From Symbiobacteriaceae bacterium (GTDB taxonomy: Bacteria > Bacillota_E > Symbiobacteriia > Symbiobacteriales > Symbiobacteriaceae): DNA of 7,317 nucleotides. A program made the position numbers and the translations under genes. Location: assembly GCA_027356675.1 (NCBI GenBank), contig DAHVXO010000110.1, forward strand, positions 1-7,317. Direction: 5' to 3'. Within the stretch, counting starts at the first letter, position 1. Every line of letters begins with the position of its first letter. A model generated the notes under the pieces. It did not search any database. It saw only the letters and a program-made list of their open reading frames with translations, and had not been told where the DNA came from. Below are positions 1-5,820 of the stretch, in pieces.

Positions 1-2043
1 GAAGCCAACGGCAGTGGGCAGATTCACCACTAGGCGAGTGGGGTCAACCCGAGCGAAGGGAGCATCGATGTGACCCACATCCAAACCCAGAAATGGCCGA
101 TTGTCGATACAGCACACGGGGAAGCTGCAAATGGTGCCAGCATTGGTAAAGGGAGTGACGCTGGCCACCTGCGGCTCGCGCAAGGGCGCCAAAAGCCGCT
201 CCAGCCAAAGGTTGGGCAACCGGATATCCGTGTTGAGCAGGGCCACATCGCTCTGGCTTTCGGCCAGAGCCCGGTTCACCGTCCCCACGAAACCAAGATT
301 ACTGGCATTCCTCAGCAAAACCGCGTCGGGTCTTTGGGCCACCATGGCTTCCAAAAAAGGCCATACGCGCGGATCGGTGCTGGCATCGTCCACGATGATC
401 AGGCGATAGGGCTCGGTGCTGTGGGCCAGCAGACTGGTGAAAAATCCCTCCAGATGTTCCCAGCCATTGTAGACCGGCACGATGAGATCGACGGGGCCAT
501 GGGCCGGGAGAGCGGAAAATTCCCCTTGGGGAGAGAGCAAGGCCAGGCCTTTCTCTAGGTACGGATCGGTCACGGGTCCCGAATCCTGGGCTTCTGCGGC
601 GAGGAAGCGCCGGGCATGGCGCAGACGGGAGAGGCGCATCCACCCTCGGCGCAGGGGCGCAGTGACGCGCCAGGAACGCGAGGCATAGACGCTTGCGAGC
701 TCGGCTTCCCGATCAACTATGGTTGTTTGTTGTTGGGCGATGGTCTGTTCCAGTTCGGCGATGGTCTGTTCCCGCTCGGCGATGGTTGCCTCCCGCCGAA
801 TGGTCACGGAATGCAGATAGTCATTTTCCCGCTCCAGCTTTTGTCGTTCCAGCCTCGTATCTTCCCAACTTTGGTTGACGGCCATGTAATCGGCAGACAT
901 CGGCCAGGAGAGGGTGATCTCCAGGCTGTGCGCCATGGCGACCTGCTGGGCGGGTGTCGGCAAAAGTATCCACGGATCATCGTGAAGCAAAGTGAGAAGG
1001 ACCCCCCTCTGCGCTCCGGGCAGCGGTGCCGGGAAGATACCGTGGAGGGTGTCGAAGAGCGTTTCGCTGGTACCTTCCCAAACCCACAGGGGATTTTGCT
1101 GATCATCCAGCAGCCGCAAGCGGTAGAGATGAAGAAAACCCGCGCGATCCCCTGGATCCAGGCGCAGGCGGTGAATCGACCTCCCCGGCACCGCAAGCGT
1201 CACCGTCTGGCGCGCCACGCCCAAGGGTAGGCGCAGGCGGGTGCAGCGGGTTTCGCTGAACTCCTCTCCTGGCCCCGCAGCGTAGAGCTTGACGGTAAAG
1301 CCCGGGCCAGGAAAAGGCACCCTGCTGACGTCCGGCAGGGGGAGTGCTCCTACCACCTCCGGACGGGCGGCCACGATGAACTGGTAGGTGCTGCTCTCGG
1401 GCCAGCGGCCCAGCTCTGCCATCAGGGACGGGCTCCAGGGCTCGGGCAGGCGGTTCCTGAACTCTGATTCCTGCACGTCCAGGATGACCCGGTCCACGAT
1501 CTCCCCGGCCAGGCCATGCTCCGTCAGCAGGCGCAGAAAACTGCGCCCGGTGAAAAAGCGCAGATGAGTGGCATCCAGGAGTCCTTCGGGACCATACCGG
1601 AAGTCTCCGGCCAGAAGTTCCAGGAGGATGCCGAGGTGGCCGACATTGGGAATGGAGACAAGGATTTGCCCCTGGGACACCAGCAGGGCCGGAAGCTGGT
1701 CCAGGACCCGACCGGGGTCCACCAAGTGCTCCAGGACGTCGGCGCAGACGATGACGTCGTATGCGCCGTCGGGGAAGCAGGCGCGCAAGTCGGCGATCTC
1801 CAGGTCGGCCTCGACAACCTCGTGATAAGTCTGCCGGGCGATGGCGGCGGCGGCCGGGACGCTCTCCACCCCATCCACGATACAGCCCTTGGCCGTGACC
1901 AGATACCGGCCCAGCACCCCCACGGCGCAGCCCAGATCCAGCACCCGACTGCCCGGATCAATGCGGCGGGCGATGCAGGCGAGGCTGTCGCTGCCGTCGG
2001 GATCGAGGGGCGGGCGCTCGTAGAGGTGGAGGGTCTCGCTCAT
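1..2043 (-). CDS. Methyltransferase / coiled-coil / family 2 glycosyltransferase fusion, 3' end outside window
   Basis: 681 residues are visible with no stop; the gene runs off the left edge. Residues about 20-180 form a class I SAM-dependent methyltransferase of the Methyltransf_23 type: glycine motif VLDLGCAVGVLG at 34-45, YDVIVCADVLEHL near 95-107, and an IPNVGHL segment near 131. Residues about 240-390 look like an undefined beta-rich linker. Residues about 390-450 form a short Glu/Gln-rich coiled coil, followed by the SWRVTAPLR motif that often precedes glycosyltransferase modules in such fusions. From about 517 a GT-A family 2 glycosyltransferase begins: VDLIVPVYNGWE, LIIVDDASTD, then LLNTDIRLP in the place of the donor/metal-binding segment, and NLPTAVGF at the edge. 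The acceptor-base region is not visible. The start is chosen because its ATG overlaps the sulfotransferase stop as ATGA, which implies translational coupling. Likely a cytoplasmic enzyme of surface-glycan or glycoprotein assembly; the substrate is unknown. Confidence 0.88.
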   Translation of the reverse strand, partial: MSETLHLYERPPLDPDGSDSLACIARRIDPGSRVLDLGCAVGVLGRYLVTAKGCIVDGVESVPAAAAIARQTYHEVVEADLEIADLRACFPDGAYDVIVCADVLEHLVDPGRVLDQLPALLVSQGQILVSIPNVGHLGILLELLAGDFRYGPEGLLDATHLRFFTGRSFLRLLTEHGLAGEIVDRVILDVQESEFRNRLPEPWSPSLMAELGRWPESSTYQFIVAARPEVVGALPLPDVSRVPFPGPGFTVKLYAAGPGEEFSETRCTRLRLPLGVARQTVTLAVPGRSIHRLRLDPGDRAGFLHLYRLRLLDDQQNPLWVWEGTSETLFDTLHGIFPAPLPGAQRGVLLTLLHDDPWILLPTPAQQVAMAHSLEITLSWPMSADYMAVNQSWEDTRLERQKLERENDYLHSVTIRREATIAEREQTIAELEQTIAQQQTTIVDREAELASVYASRSWRVTAPLRRGWMRLSRLRHARRFLAAEAQDSGPVTDPYLEKGLALLSPQGEFSALPAHGPVDLIVPVYNGWEHLEGFFTSLLAHSTEPYRLIIVDDASTDPRVWPFLEAMVAQRPDAVLLRNASNLGFVGTVNRALAESQSDVALLNTDIRLPNLWLERLLAPLREPQVASVTPFTNAGTICSFPVCCIDNRPFLGLDVGHIDAPFARVDPTRLVVNLPTAVGF
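724..786 (-). repeat. 21-base tandem repeat encoding coiled-coil heptads
   Basis: Two nearly identical 21-base units (745-765 and 766-786) and a third decayed unit (724-744) lie in frame in the glycosyltransferase fusion gene. Each unit encodes a heptad of the form T-I-A-E-x-E-Q (TIAEREQ, TIAELEQ, then TIAQQQT). The multiple-of-three length means copy-number change would alter coiled-coil length without a frameshift. Confidence 0.7.
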
Positions 2044-2954
2044 ACGTTCCCCGCGAGGAGCCGGGCGGTGCGGGCGCAGTTGCGCAGGAGGACGCTACGC
2101 TCCAGGGCATCCGGGTCGGTGCCCGGCAGTCGGCGGCGCACGAGCGCCCGCCAGAGGACCCGGTCCAGGCGGCTGCGCGACTCCAGCAGAGCGAGGGTCT
2201 CCTCGTTCATCTCCCGGGAGAGAATCCCCCTGCGCTCGGCGGGGACGGGCGGGGTAGCGTTGCTGCACGACAGATGGAAGGGTTCGCCCAGCCAGTCCTG
2301 GAGGCGTTGCGCCATGGCCGAGTTCTCGACCACGTCGGCGAAGGCCAGGCGATCCAGCACCCCCTGCGCCGCTTTGAGCAAAGCCGGGGCATCCCGGTGG
2401 GCGATGGGCGCGCGGAGCGGAATGCGGGGATCGGGCGAGAGCAGCATACGCACGGTGATATTGTCGGTCTGGCAATAGAGATCGGGGTCGCTCAGGAATG
2501 CGCCCAGCGGGTTGCGAGCGCGCTGCACCCGATCGGTCCAGTCGCCCCAGCCAGCCAGATCTGTCTCTTCGTGGCCACGCCAGAACAGCCAGAGGGACAG
2601 GAGCCGGGACACAGGTTCGCGCAGGATCGTGATCAACTGCCCTTGGGGATAAGCGGCCATCAGGTGGTGATAGCCAAAGTGGCCGGCCACGAAATCGGCA
2701 GGCGCGGGCAGGAGATTGTGTTCTCCATAAACATGGGCGGCGATGGCGGGAGCCATGCCGGAGAAGGCATCAAAGGCGCCAAACACACTGGTGTCGAAAC
2801 CACGGACGACCGTTTGCGGATGGATGGCGGCTTGGAGACCCTCGGCCAGACTGCTGCCGGCGGACTTTGGGATGTGCAGGAAAAGCAAGGGGCGCTGCGG
2901 GTCGCGGGCGGGCACCGACCGCTGGCGAGGCCAGACAGAAAAGTGGATAGGCAT
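2040..2954 (-). CDS. Sulfotransferase family protein (Sulfotransfer_2-like)
   Basis: A 304-residue protein expected to transfer a sulfuryl group from PAPS to a carbohydrate or other acceptor. The PAPS 5'-phosphosulfate loop is FLHIPKSAGSS at residues 25-35 (Lys30, Ser34, Ser35). A GHFGYH segment at 91-96 resembles the GH(Y/F) motif of this family. The 3'-phosphate-binding segment is TILREPVSRLLSLW at 109-122 (Arg112, Ser116). No signal peptide or membrane segment is visible, so the product is probably cytoplasmic or peripheral. The ATG at 2954 is preferred: GGAG lies nine bases upstream, whereas the longer frame begins at a TTG (3014) inside a terminator hairpin. The gene lies 79 bases after the exoprotein gene, and its TGA overlaps the next ATG. 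The acceptor is not predictable; a glycan built by the adjoining glycosyltransferases is an inference. Confidence 0.85.
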   Translation of the reverse strand: MPIHFSVWPRQRSVPARDPQRPLLFLHIPKSAGSSLAEGLQAAIHPQTVVRGFDTSVFGAFDAFSGMAPAIAAHVYGEHNLLPAPADFVAGHFGYHHLMAAYPQGQLITILREPVSRLLSLWLFWRGHEETDLAGWGDWTDRVQRARNPLGAFLSDPDLYCQTDNITVRMLLSPDPRIPLRAPIAHRDAPALLKAAQGVLDRLAFADVVENSAMAQRLQDWLGEPFHLSCSNATPPVPAERRGILSREMNEETLALLESRSRLDRVLWRALVRRRLPGTDPDALERSVLLRNCARTARLLAGNV

Positions 2955-2986
2955 CAATGTGGGCTCCGGAAAAAGAAGGCGCCATG

Positions 2987-3011
2987 AAAAAGGGGGAGGC
3001 AAGCCTCCCCC
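2987..3011 (-). terminator. Intrinsic terminator after the exoprotein gene
   Basis: Read on the minus strand, GGGGGAGGC (3011-3003) pairs perfectly with GCCTCCCCC (3000-2992) around a two-base centre, equivalent to an 8-bp stem with a CUUG tetraloop. Five T follow (2991-2987). No T-run follows on the plus strand, so the direction is minus. It starts 23 bases past the exoprotein stop and ends 32 bases before the sulfotransferase start. Confidence 0.88.
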
Positions 3012-3033
3012 CAATAGTTTGTACTGTTAGACC

Positions 3034-5391
3034 TTACTGCGGCAACACCGCGTTGCTCAGGCCATTGAAGTACGTGGACGGAACCAACTGCGTGCCAAGA
3101 ATACCGCCGCTCAGCGTCAGGTTGTAGAACTGCTTGCTGTACGGGTTGCTCGCGCCGTAGGTATTGGCCAGACTGGACTTGCCAGCGAAGTTGATGGCGC
3201 TGTTGTAGTTGGTCTGCACCGTACCCGTACCCGCCAGGTCCTGGTTGGTCAGGAAGAAGATCCCCGTCCGCCCATTGCCGTTGTTCACCGTGTTGTTCAA
3301 GTTGCCAGTGAGGGTGATGCTGTTGAGCCCGCTCAGCGAGAAGGGCGCACCGACATTGGCGATGTTAGCCATTACGACGGTGCCGGGGTAGTAGAAGCCG
3401 GCAGCACCCACCGTAATATTACCCGTTGCCGAGAGGCTGAAGGCACCAGAAGCCTGACTTCCGACTGGAACCGAACCCGGCTGTGTGATGACCGGCGTTC
3501 CACCGGTAATGGTCGGGCTGCCGTTCACCGCCAGGTTCATGTACTGCGAACCGGTGCCGTTGGCGGTCAGACTAACATTGACAAGACCACCTTGGGCATT
3601 CAGTAGAACTGCACGCTGATAGTTGTAGAGGTTGCTCGTCGGCATGTTGGGGTTGTTCATGTTGCCAGCGAGGGTCAGGGTAGCAGTGCCGCCGCTGGAA
3701 ACCGCCATGCCGTTGCTGCCGTTGTAGGTCTGCAGGCTGCCTGCGGTCACGTTCAAGATGCTCGTCGAGCTGCTACCTAGGGTGCCGCCGCCAACAACGA
3801 TGGTGCTTTTGCTGTTACCGACCACATCCAACGTCGTCGCTCCCAGGAAGGAGCCGGTCTGCGCCAGACCGAGGTTCGCACCGCCGTCCGTCTGGCCGCT
3901 GCCGATGTTGACCTGCACCGTCGTCGCCGCAGTGTTCGCATACCCGCTATTGGCGAGGAAGCGGACGGACTGACCAGTGATTGTATCAGCGGCATCGCTA
4001 TACAACTGTGTCCCTACCAGGACCAAACCGGCACTTGTAGAAGGAGTCGCCAGGCTGACGCCGCCGAGACTATCCGTCGTATTGAATGACGAGGGTGCGC
4101 TCGTAGCGCCATAGTTTAAGGTGCCCAGCAGGTTTATGTTGGCGCCGGTGACAGTCAGGGTCGCGCCAGATGAAGCGAAGTTGATGGTGCCGTTGTTAGC
4201 GGCCAAGCCGGTGGCGTTGATGGTGACTGCTGTACTGGCGTTGATGATGAAGCCGTTGTTGACCACATTGGCGCCGGCAGTGGCGTTAGCAGCCAAGGTT
4301 ACTGAATTGCTAGACGCATTAATCGTGCCGCCGCTGTTGTTGATACCCGCTGCGCCAGTGGCAGTGATATTAAAGCCCCCGGCTGAGGTGCCAATCAGCG
4401 TACCGGTATTCACGATGCCGCCGGCAGTGATGTTGTTCGTGAGCGTGGTGGTGCCGTTGTTGGTGAAGGTTCCGGCGATGAGGCTTGAAGCGGCAGAGTT
4501 CAGGGTGATTGTTGAGCCATTGGCCACATTGACGTTACCGGCAGCGGCGATGCTACCCAAGGTGCTTGCGGCCGTCGGATTGATGTTCAGCACCGCGCCG
4601 GTTTGCAACAGCGCAGCGGCGCCTGTGCCAGCGGAGAATGTGCCAGTAGTGGCACCACCCGTAAAGTTAAAAGCCTGACCCGCAACAAGAGCAGAGTTGG
4701 AGCTTGGATTCACACCGACGTTCACGTTACCCGCGCCCGCTACGAGGAGGTAACCTGCAGTGATACTTGCGCCAGGATTGATCGTCACGTCCCCAGCGCT
4801 GGTCAAGGTCCCAGAGGTCACAGCGATGTCTGCGCTCGTACTTGTACCGCCAGCAATGAATGATGCCGCATTTAACTGGTAGCCGACCAAGGCCACGGCG
4901 CCAGCAGCATCAATGGTAGCATTAGGGCCGACAATAATACCGTTACCATTGGCCACGAAAAGGGAGCCAACAGTGCCTGACGTATTCAAGGTGCCATAGA
5001 TCTGGGACGGATTGCCGGTCAAATCGCTAATCAATACCGGAACAGCGGCCGTACTTGCATTCACGATCGTCAAAGTGGCGCCGGAACCGATGTTGAAACC
5101 GGCGGAAGTCGCCGCGGCGCCGCTGGCCGCAGATACTGCCGTAGTTAACGGGGTGCCGCCCCACTGAAGAACGGTGGGGGTGCTAACACCTGTCCCGGCA
5201 CTAAGGCTGATGGCAGCCGAACTGGCGTTGCCGGAGGTGACATAGGTGGTGCCGGCCTGATTGGTAGAAAACGCGCCCGGCAAGGTGCCATTCGCGGGCG
5301 CGGTCACGGCTGCCATGGCGGCCGGGGCTGCCAAGGCCAGGATCATAGCGCCAACAATGGGGCGCAGATTATTGTGGTTCTTCATACTCAT
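3034..5391 (-). CDS. Secreted filamentous-haemagglutinin-like exoprotein with TPS domain (TpsA-like)
   Basis: 785 residues, complete. A Sec signal peptide covers residues 1-28 (basic MSMKNHNNLR, hydrophobic IVGAMILALAAPA, probable cleavage after AMA). Residues about 35-180 match the TPS/haemagglutination-activity domain of two-partner secretion exoproteins: SAGFNIG near 96, GNPSQIYGTL at 126-135, and VANGNGIIVGPNATIDA at 146-162, where the family usually has NPNG. The rest is Gly/Ala/Ser/Thr/Asn-rich with repeated GxINxS/NNGTxxxT patterns, as expected for a right-handed beta-helix. It contains no Glu and no Cys, and the mature part has only 16 Asp/Lys/Arg. No autotransporter barrel, LPXTG signal or membrane anchor is seen, and it is short for a TpsA. 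No TpsB partner lies in the window. The start is set by AAAGGAG eight bases upstream. By eye its codon use is less GC-rich than that of its neighbours. Likely a cell-surface adhesin or matrix protein; the ligand is unknown. Confidence 0.88.
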   Translation of the reverse strand: MSMKNHNNLRPIVGAMILALAAPAAMAAVTAPANGTLPGAFSTNQAGTTYVTSGNASSAAISLSAGTGVSTPTVLQWGGTPLTTAVSAASGAAATSAGFNIGSGATLTIVNASTAAVPVLISDLTGNPSQIYGTLNTSGTVGSLFVANGNGIIVGPNATIDAAGAVALVGYQLNAASFIAGGTSTSADIAVTSGTLTSAGDVTINPGASITAGYLLVAGAGNVNVGVNPSSNSALVAGQAFNFTGGATTGTFSAGTGAAALLQTGAVLNINPTAASTLGSIAAAGNVNVANGSTITLNSAASSLIAGTFTNNGTTTLTNNITAGGIVNTGTLIGTSAGGFNITATGAAGINNSGGTINASSNSVTLAANATAGANVVNNGFIINASTAVTINATGLAANNGTINFASSGATLTVTGANINLLGTLNYGATSAPSSFNTTDSLGGVSLATPSTSAGLVLVGTQLYSDAADTITGQSVRFLANSGYANTAATTVQVNIGSGQTDGGANLGLAQTGSFLGATTLDVVGNSKSTIVVGGGTLGSSSTSILNVTAGSLQTYNGSNGMAVSSGGTATLTLAGNMNNPNMPTSNLYNYQRAVLLNAQGGLVNVSLTANGTGSQYMNLAVNGSPTITGGTPVITQPGSVPVGSQASGAFSLSATGNITVGAAGFYYPGTVVMANIANVGAPFSLSGLNSITLTGNLNNTVNNGNGRTGIFFLTNQDLAGTGTVQTNYNSAINFAGKSSLANTYGASNPYSKQFYNLTLSGGILGTQLVPSTYFNGLSNAVLPQ

Positions 5392-5399
5392 TTGCGTGT

Positions 5400-5406
5400 C
5401 TCCTTT
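5400..5406 (-). promoter_or_regulatory. Ribosome binding site of the exoprotein gene
   Basis: AAAGGAG on the minus strand lies eight bases before the ATG at 5391. It favours this ATG over the second one two codons later (5385), which would be 14 bases away. Confidence 0.75.
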
Positions 5407-5420
5407 GGAGATGGTTGAAC

Positions 5421-5434
5421 TTCAAGGCCTTGAA
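5421..5434. repeat. 14-base perfect palindrome TTCAAGGCCTTGAA between leader terminator and RBS
   Basis: A perfect inverted repeat that starts within the U-tract of the upstream hairpin and ends 14 bases before the ribosome binding site. It could be a repressor operator, a protein-binding site in DNA, or a small RNA hairpin. No known regulator site is recognised. Confidence 0.4.
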
Positions 5435-5454
5435 AAAGCGCCATACACTGGCGC
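5433..5454 (-). terminator. Intrinsic terminator inside the exoprotein leader (candidate attenuator)
   Basis: On the minus strand GCGCCA (5454-5449) pairs with TGGCGC (5443-5438) around a five-base loop. A closing G-U pair (5455/5437) is possible, and five T (5437-5433) follow directly. It lies between the promoter at 5645-5673 and the exoprotein ATG, about 42 bases before that ATG. It would either end a short RNA or be conditionally bypassed. The stem is short, so efficiency is uncertain. Confidence 0.6.
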
Positions 5455-5525
5455 CGTCCTGCCCGACGGGATCGCTGCCCTGATCCGGCGCCGGTACTTA
5501 AGTGCAGAGGAACCAGTAAGCAAAC

Positions 5526-5543
5526 CGGCGCGGCGCCGCGCCG
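5526..5543. repeat. 18-base perfect GC palindrome in the leader
   Basis: CGGCGCGGCGCCGCGCCG is fully self-complementary and made only of G and C. In the leader transcript it would form a very stable apical hairpin inside stem P3. It also holds one of three GGCGCC copies in the leader. Confidence 0.75.
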
Positions 5544-5644
5544 CTTCGGAATCCCCCTGCACAAGCTCCATCCCTGCTGCAGTAATCCGGCAGAGGACAT
5601 ACTGATGAGTATATAACCACACCAGCACGGGATGCCTTGTAGGA

Positions 5645-5673
5645 TTTATACGACGAAACGGGCGGGATGGCAA
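5645..5673 (-). promoter_or_regulatory. Sigma-70-type promoter of the exoprotein gene
   Basis: On the minus strand, TTGCCA (5673-5668) is separated by exactly 17 bases from TATAAA (5650-5645). This is close to consensus at both boxes. The expected start near 5638 gives a leader of about 247 nt before the ATG at 5391. It is the best promoter-like sequence in the intergenic region. Confidence 0.7.
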
Positions 5674-5701
5674 GCAAAACCGGATCAGCAAAACCCGATC
5701 A
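5674..5701 (-). promoter_or_regulatory. Two tandem 14-base repeats abutting the -35 box (candidate activator site)
   Basis: On the minus strand, TGATCGGGTTTTGC (5701-5688) is followed without a gap by TGATCCGGTTTTGC (5687-5674), identical except at one position. The second copy touches the -35 hexamer. This placement, about -36 to -63, is typical of direct-repeat activator or response-regulator sites. The cognate protein is unknown. Confidence 0.55.
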
Positions 5702-5718
5702 GGACCGTCCTTTGCATG

Positions 5719-5747
5719 ACCGCCCAAGCCAACACCCGGGCGGTTTT
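5719..5747 (+). terminator. Weak hairpin with T-run between the divergent promoters
   Basis: ACCGCCC (5719-5725) pairs with GGGCGGT (5738-5744) around a 12-base loop, and the arm ends in TTTT (5744-5747). In the plus direction it resembles a weak terminator that could insulate the GT41 gene from upstream transcription. The large loop and short T-run make this uncertain; it could instead be an operator. Confidence 0.25.
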
Positions 5748-5791
5748 GCGGAATTTGGCGTACAACCCCCTGCCGGGAGACCCGTGAATGA

Positions 5792-5800
5792 TGTTACAAT
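5792..5800 (+). promoter_or_regulatory. Extended -10 promoter candidate for the GT41 gene
   Basis: TGT-TACAAT forms an extended -10 element (TGn upstream of the hexamer at 5795-5800). No convincing -35 box is seen at the right distance. The predicted start near 5807 would leave a leader of only about 14 nt containing the ribosome binding site. Confidence 0.4.
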
Positions 5801-5810
5801 ACGCAAAATA

Positions 5811-5816
5811 AGGAGG
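5811..5816 (+). promoter_or_regulatory. Ribosome binding site of the GT41 gene
   Basis: AGGAGG lies four bases before the ATG at 5821, a close but workable spacing. An in-frame TAA at 5809-5811 directly upstream rules out any earlier start. Confidence 0.8.
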
Positions 5817-5820
5817 AAGC

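Larger units (their letters stand above)
5433..5638 (-). ncRNA. Candidate structured leader RNA / attenuator of the exoprotein gene
   Basis: The predicted transcript from the promoter at 5645-5673 starts near 5638. Pairings seen by eye: stem P1 between 5634-5623 and 5579-5569 (11 bp with one bulged G), enclosing a small hairpin (ATACT/AGTAT, 5612-5599); stem P3 between 5562-5553 and 5511-5502 (10 bp including two G-U), enclosing AAGC/GCTT (5546-5543 with 5521-5518) and an 18-base GC palindrome; P4 GGATC/GATCC (5486-5482 with 5473-5469); and the terminator hairpin 5454-5433. It resembles no riboswitch class I know; c-di-GMP-I, cobalamin and TPP core motifs were looked for and not seen. It may be a cis-acting leader or a free RNA of about 205 nt. 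Start and end are predictions. Confidence 0.45.

Noticed and set aside
616..1230. Plus-strand open frame of 204 codons antisense to the coiled-coil region
   Set aside because: Its repetitive GDGLFQFGDGLF segment is only the reverse reading of the 21-base heptad repeats on the minus strand.
1516..2478. Long plus-strand open frame (320 codons) across the methyltransferase and sulfotransferase genes
   Set aside because: It lies antisense to two genes with clear family motifs. Its translation is Arg/Gly/Ser-rich without recognisable domains, and it straddles the junction of two real genes. A GC-rich shadow frame.
2955..3014. 20-residue N-terminal extension of the sulfotransferase from a TTG at 3014
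   Set aside because: The extension is encoded by the terminator hairpin and its T-run (GGGLPPPF), and the ATG at 2954 has a suitable GGAG upstream.
4121..4678. Plus-strand frame of 185 codons, hydrophobic-looking (Val/Pro/Ala/Leu-rich)
   Set aside because: It is the reverse reading of the Asn/Gly/Thr-rich exoprotein repeats; antisense of GNT-rich codons gives Val/Pro/Leu automatically. No ribosome binding site was noted.
3034..5391. Classical autotransporter (type Va) or trimeric adhesin
   Set aside because: The C-terminus has no barrel-like amphipathic strands and does not end in the usual aromatic residue (it ends VLPQ). The TPS-domain motifs instead indicate two-partner secretion.
5433..5638. 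c-di-GMP-I (GEMM), TPP or cobalamin riboswitch as identity of the leader
   Set aside because: Adhesin leaders are often c-di-GMP-controlled, so core motifs were looked for by eye. The GEMM core, the TPP CUGAGA element and the B12 box were not found.
5422..5727. 101-codon minus-strand open frame in the intergenic region
   Set aside because: Its start lies upstream of the -35 box of the predicted promoter, so that transcript would not contain it. The peptide is Arg-rich without motifs and the frame runs through the structured leader.
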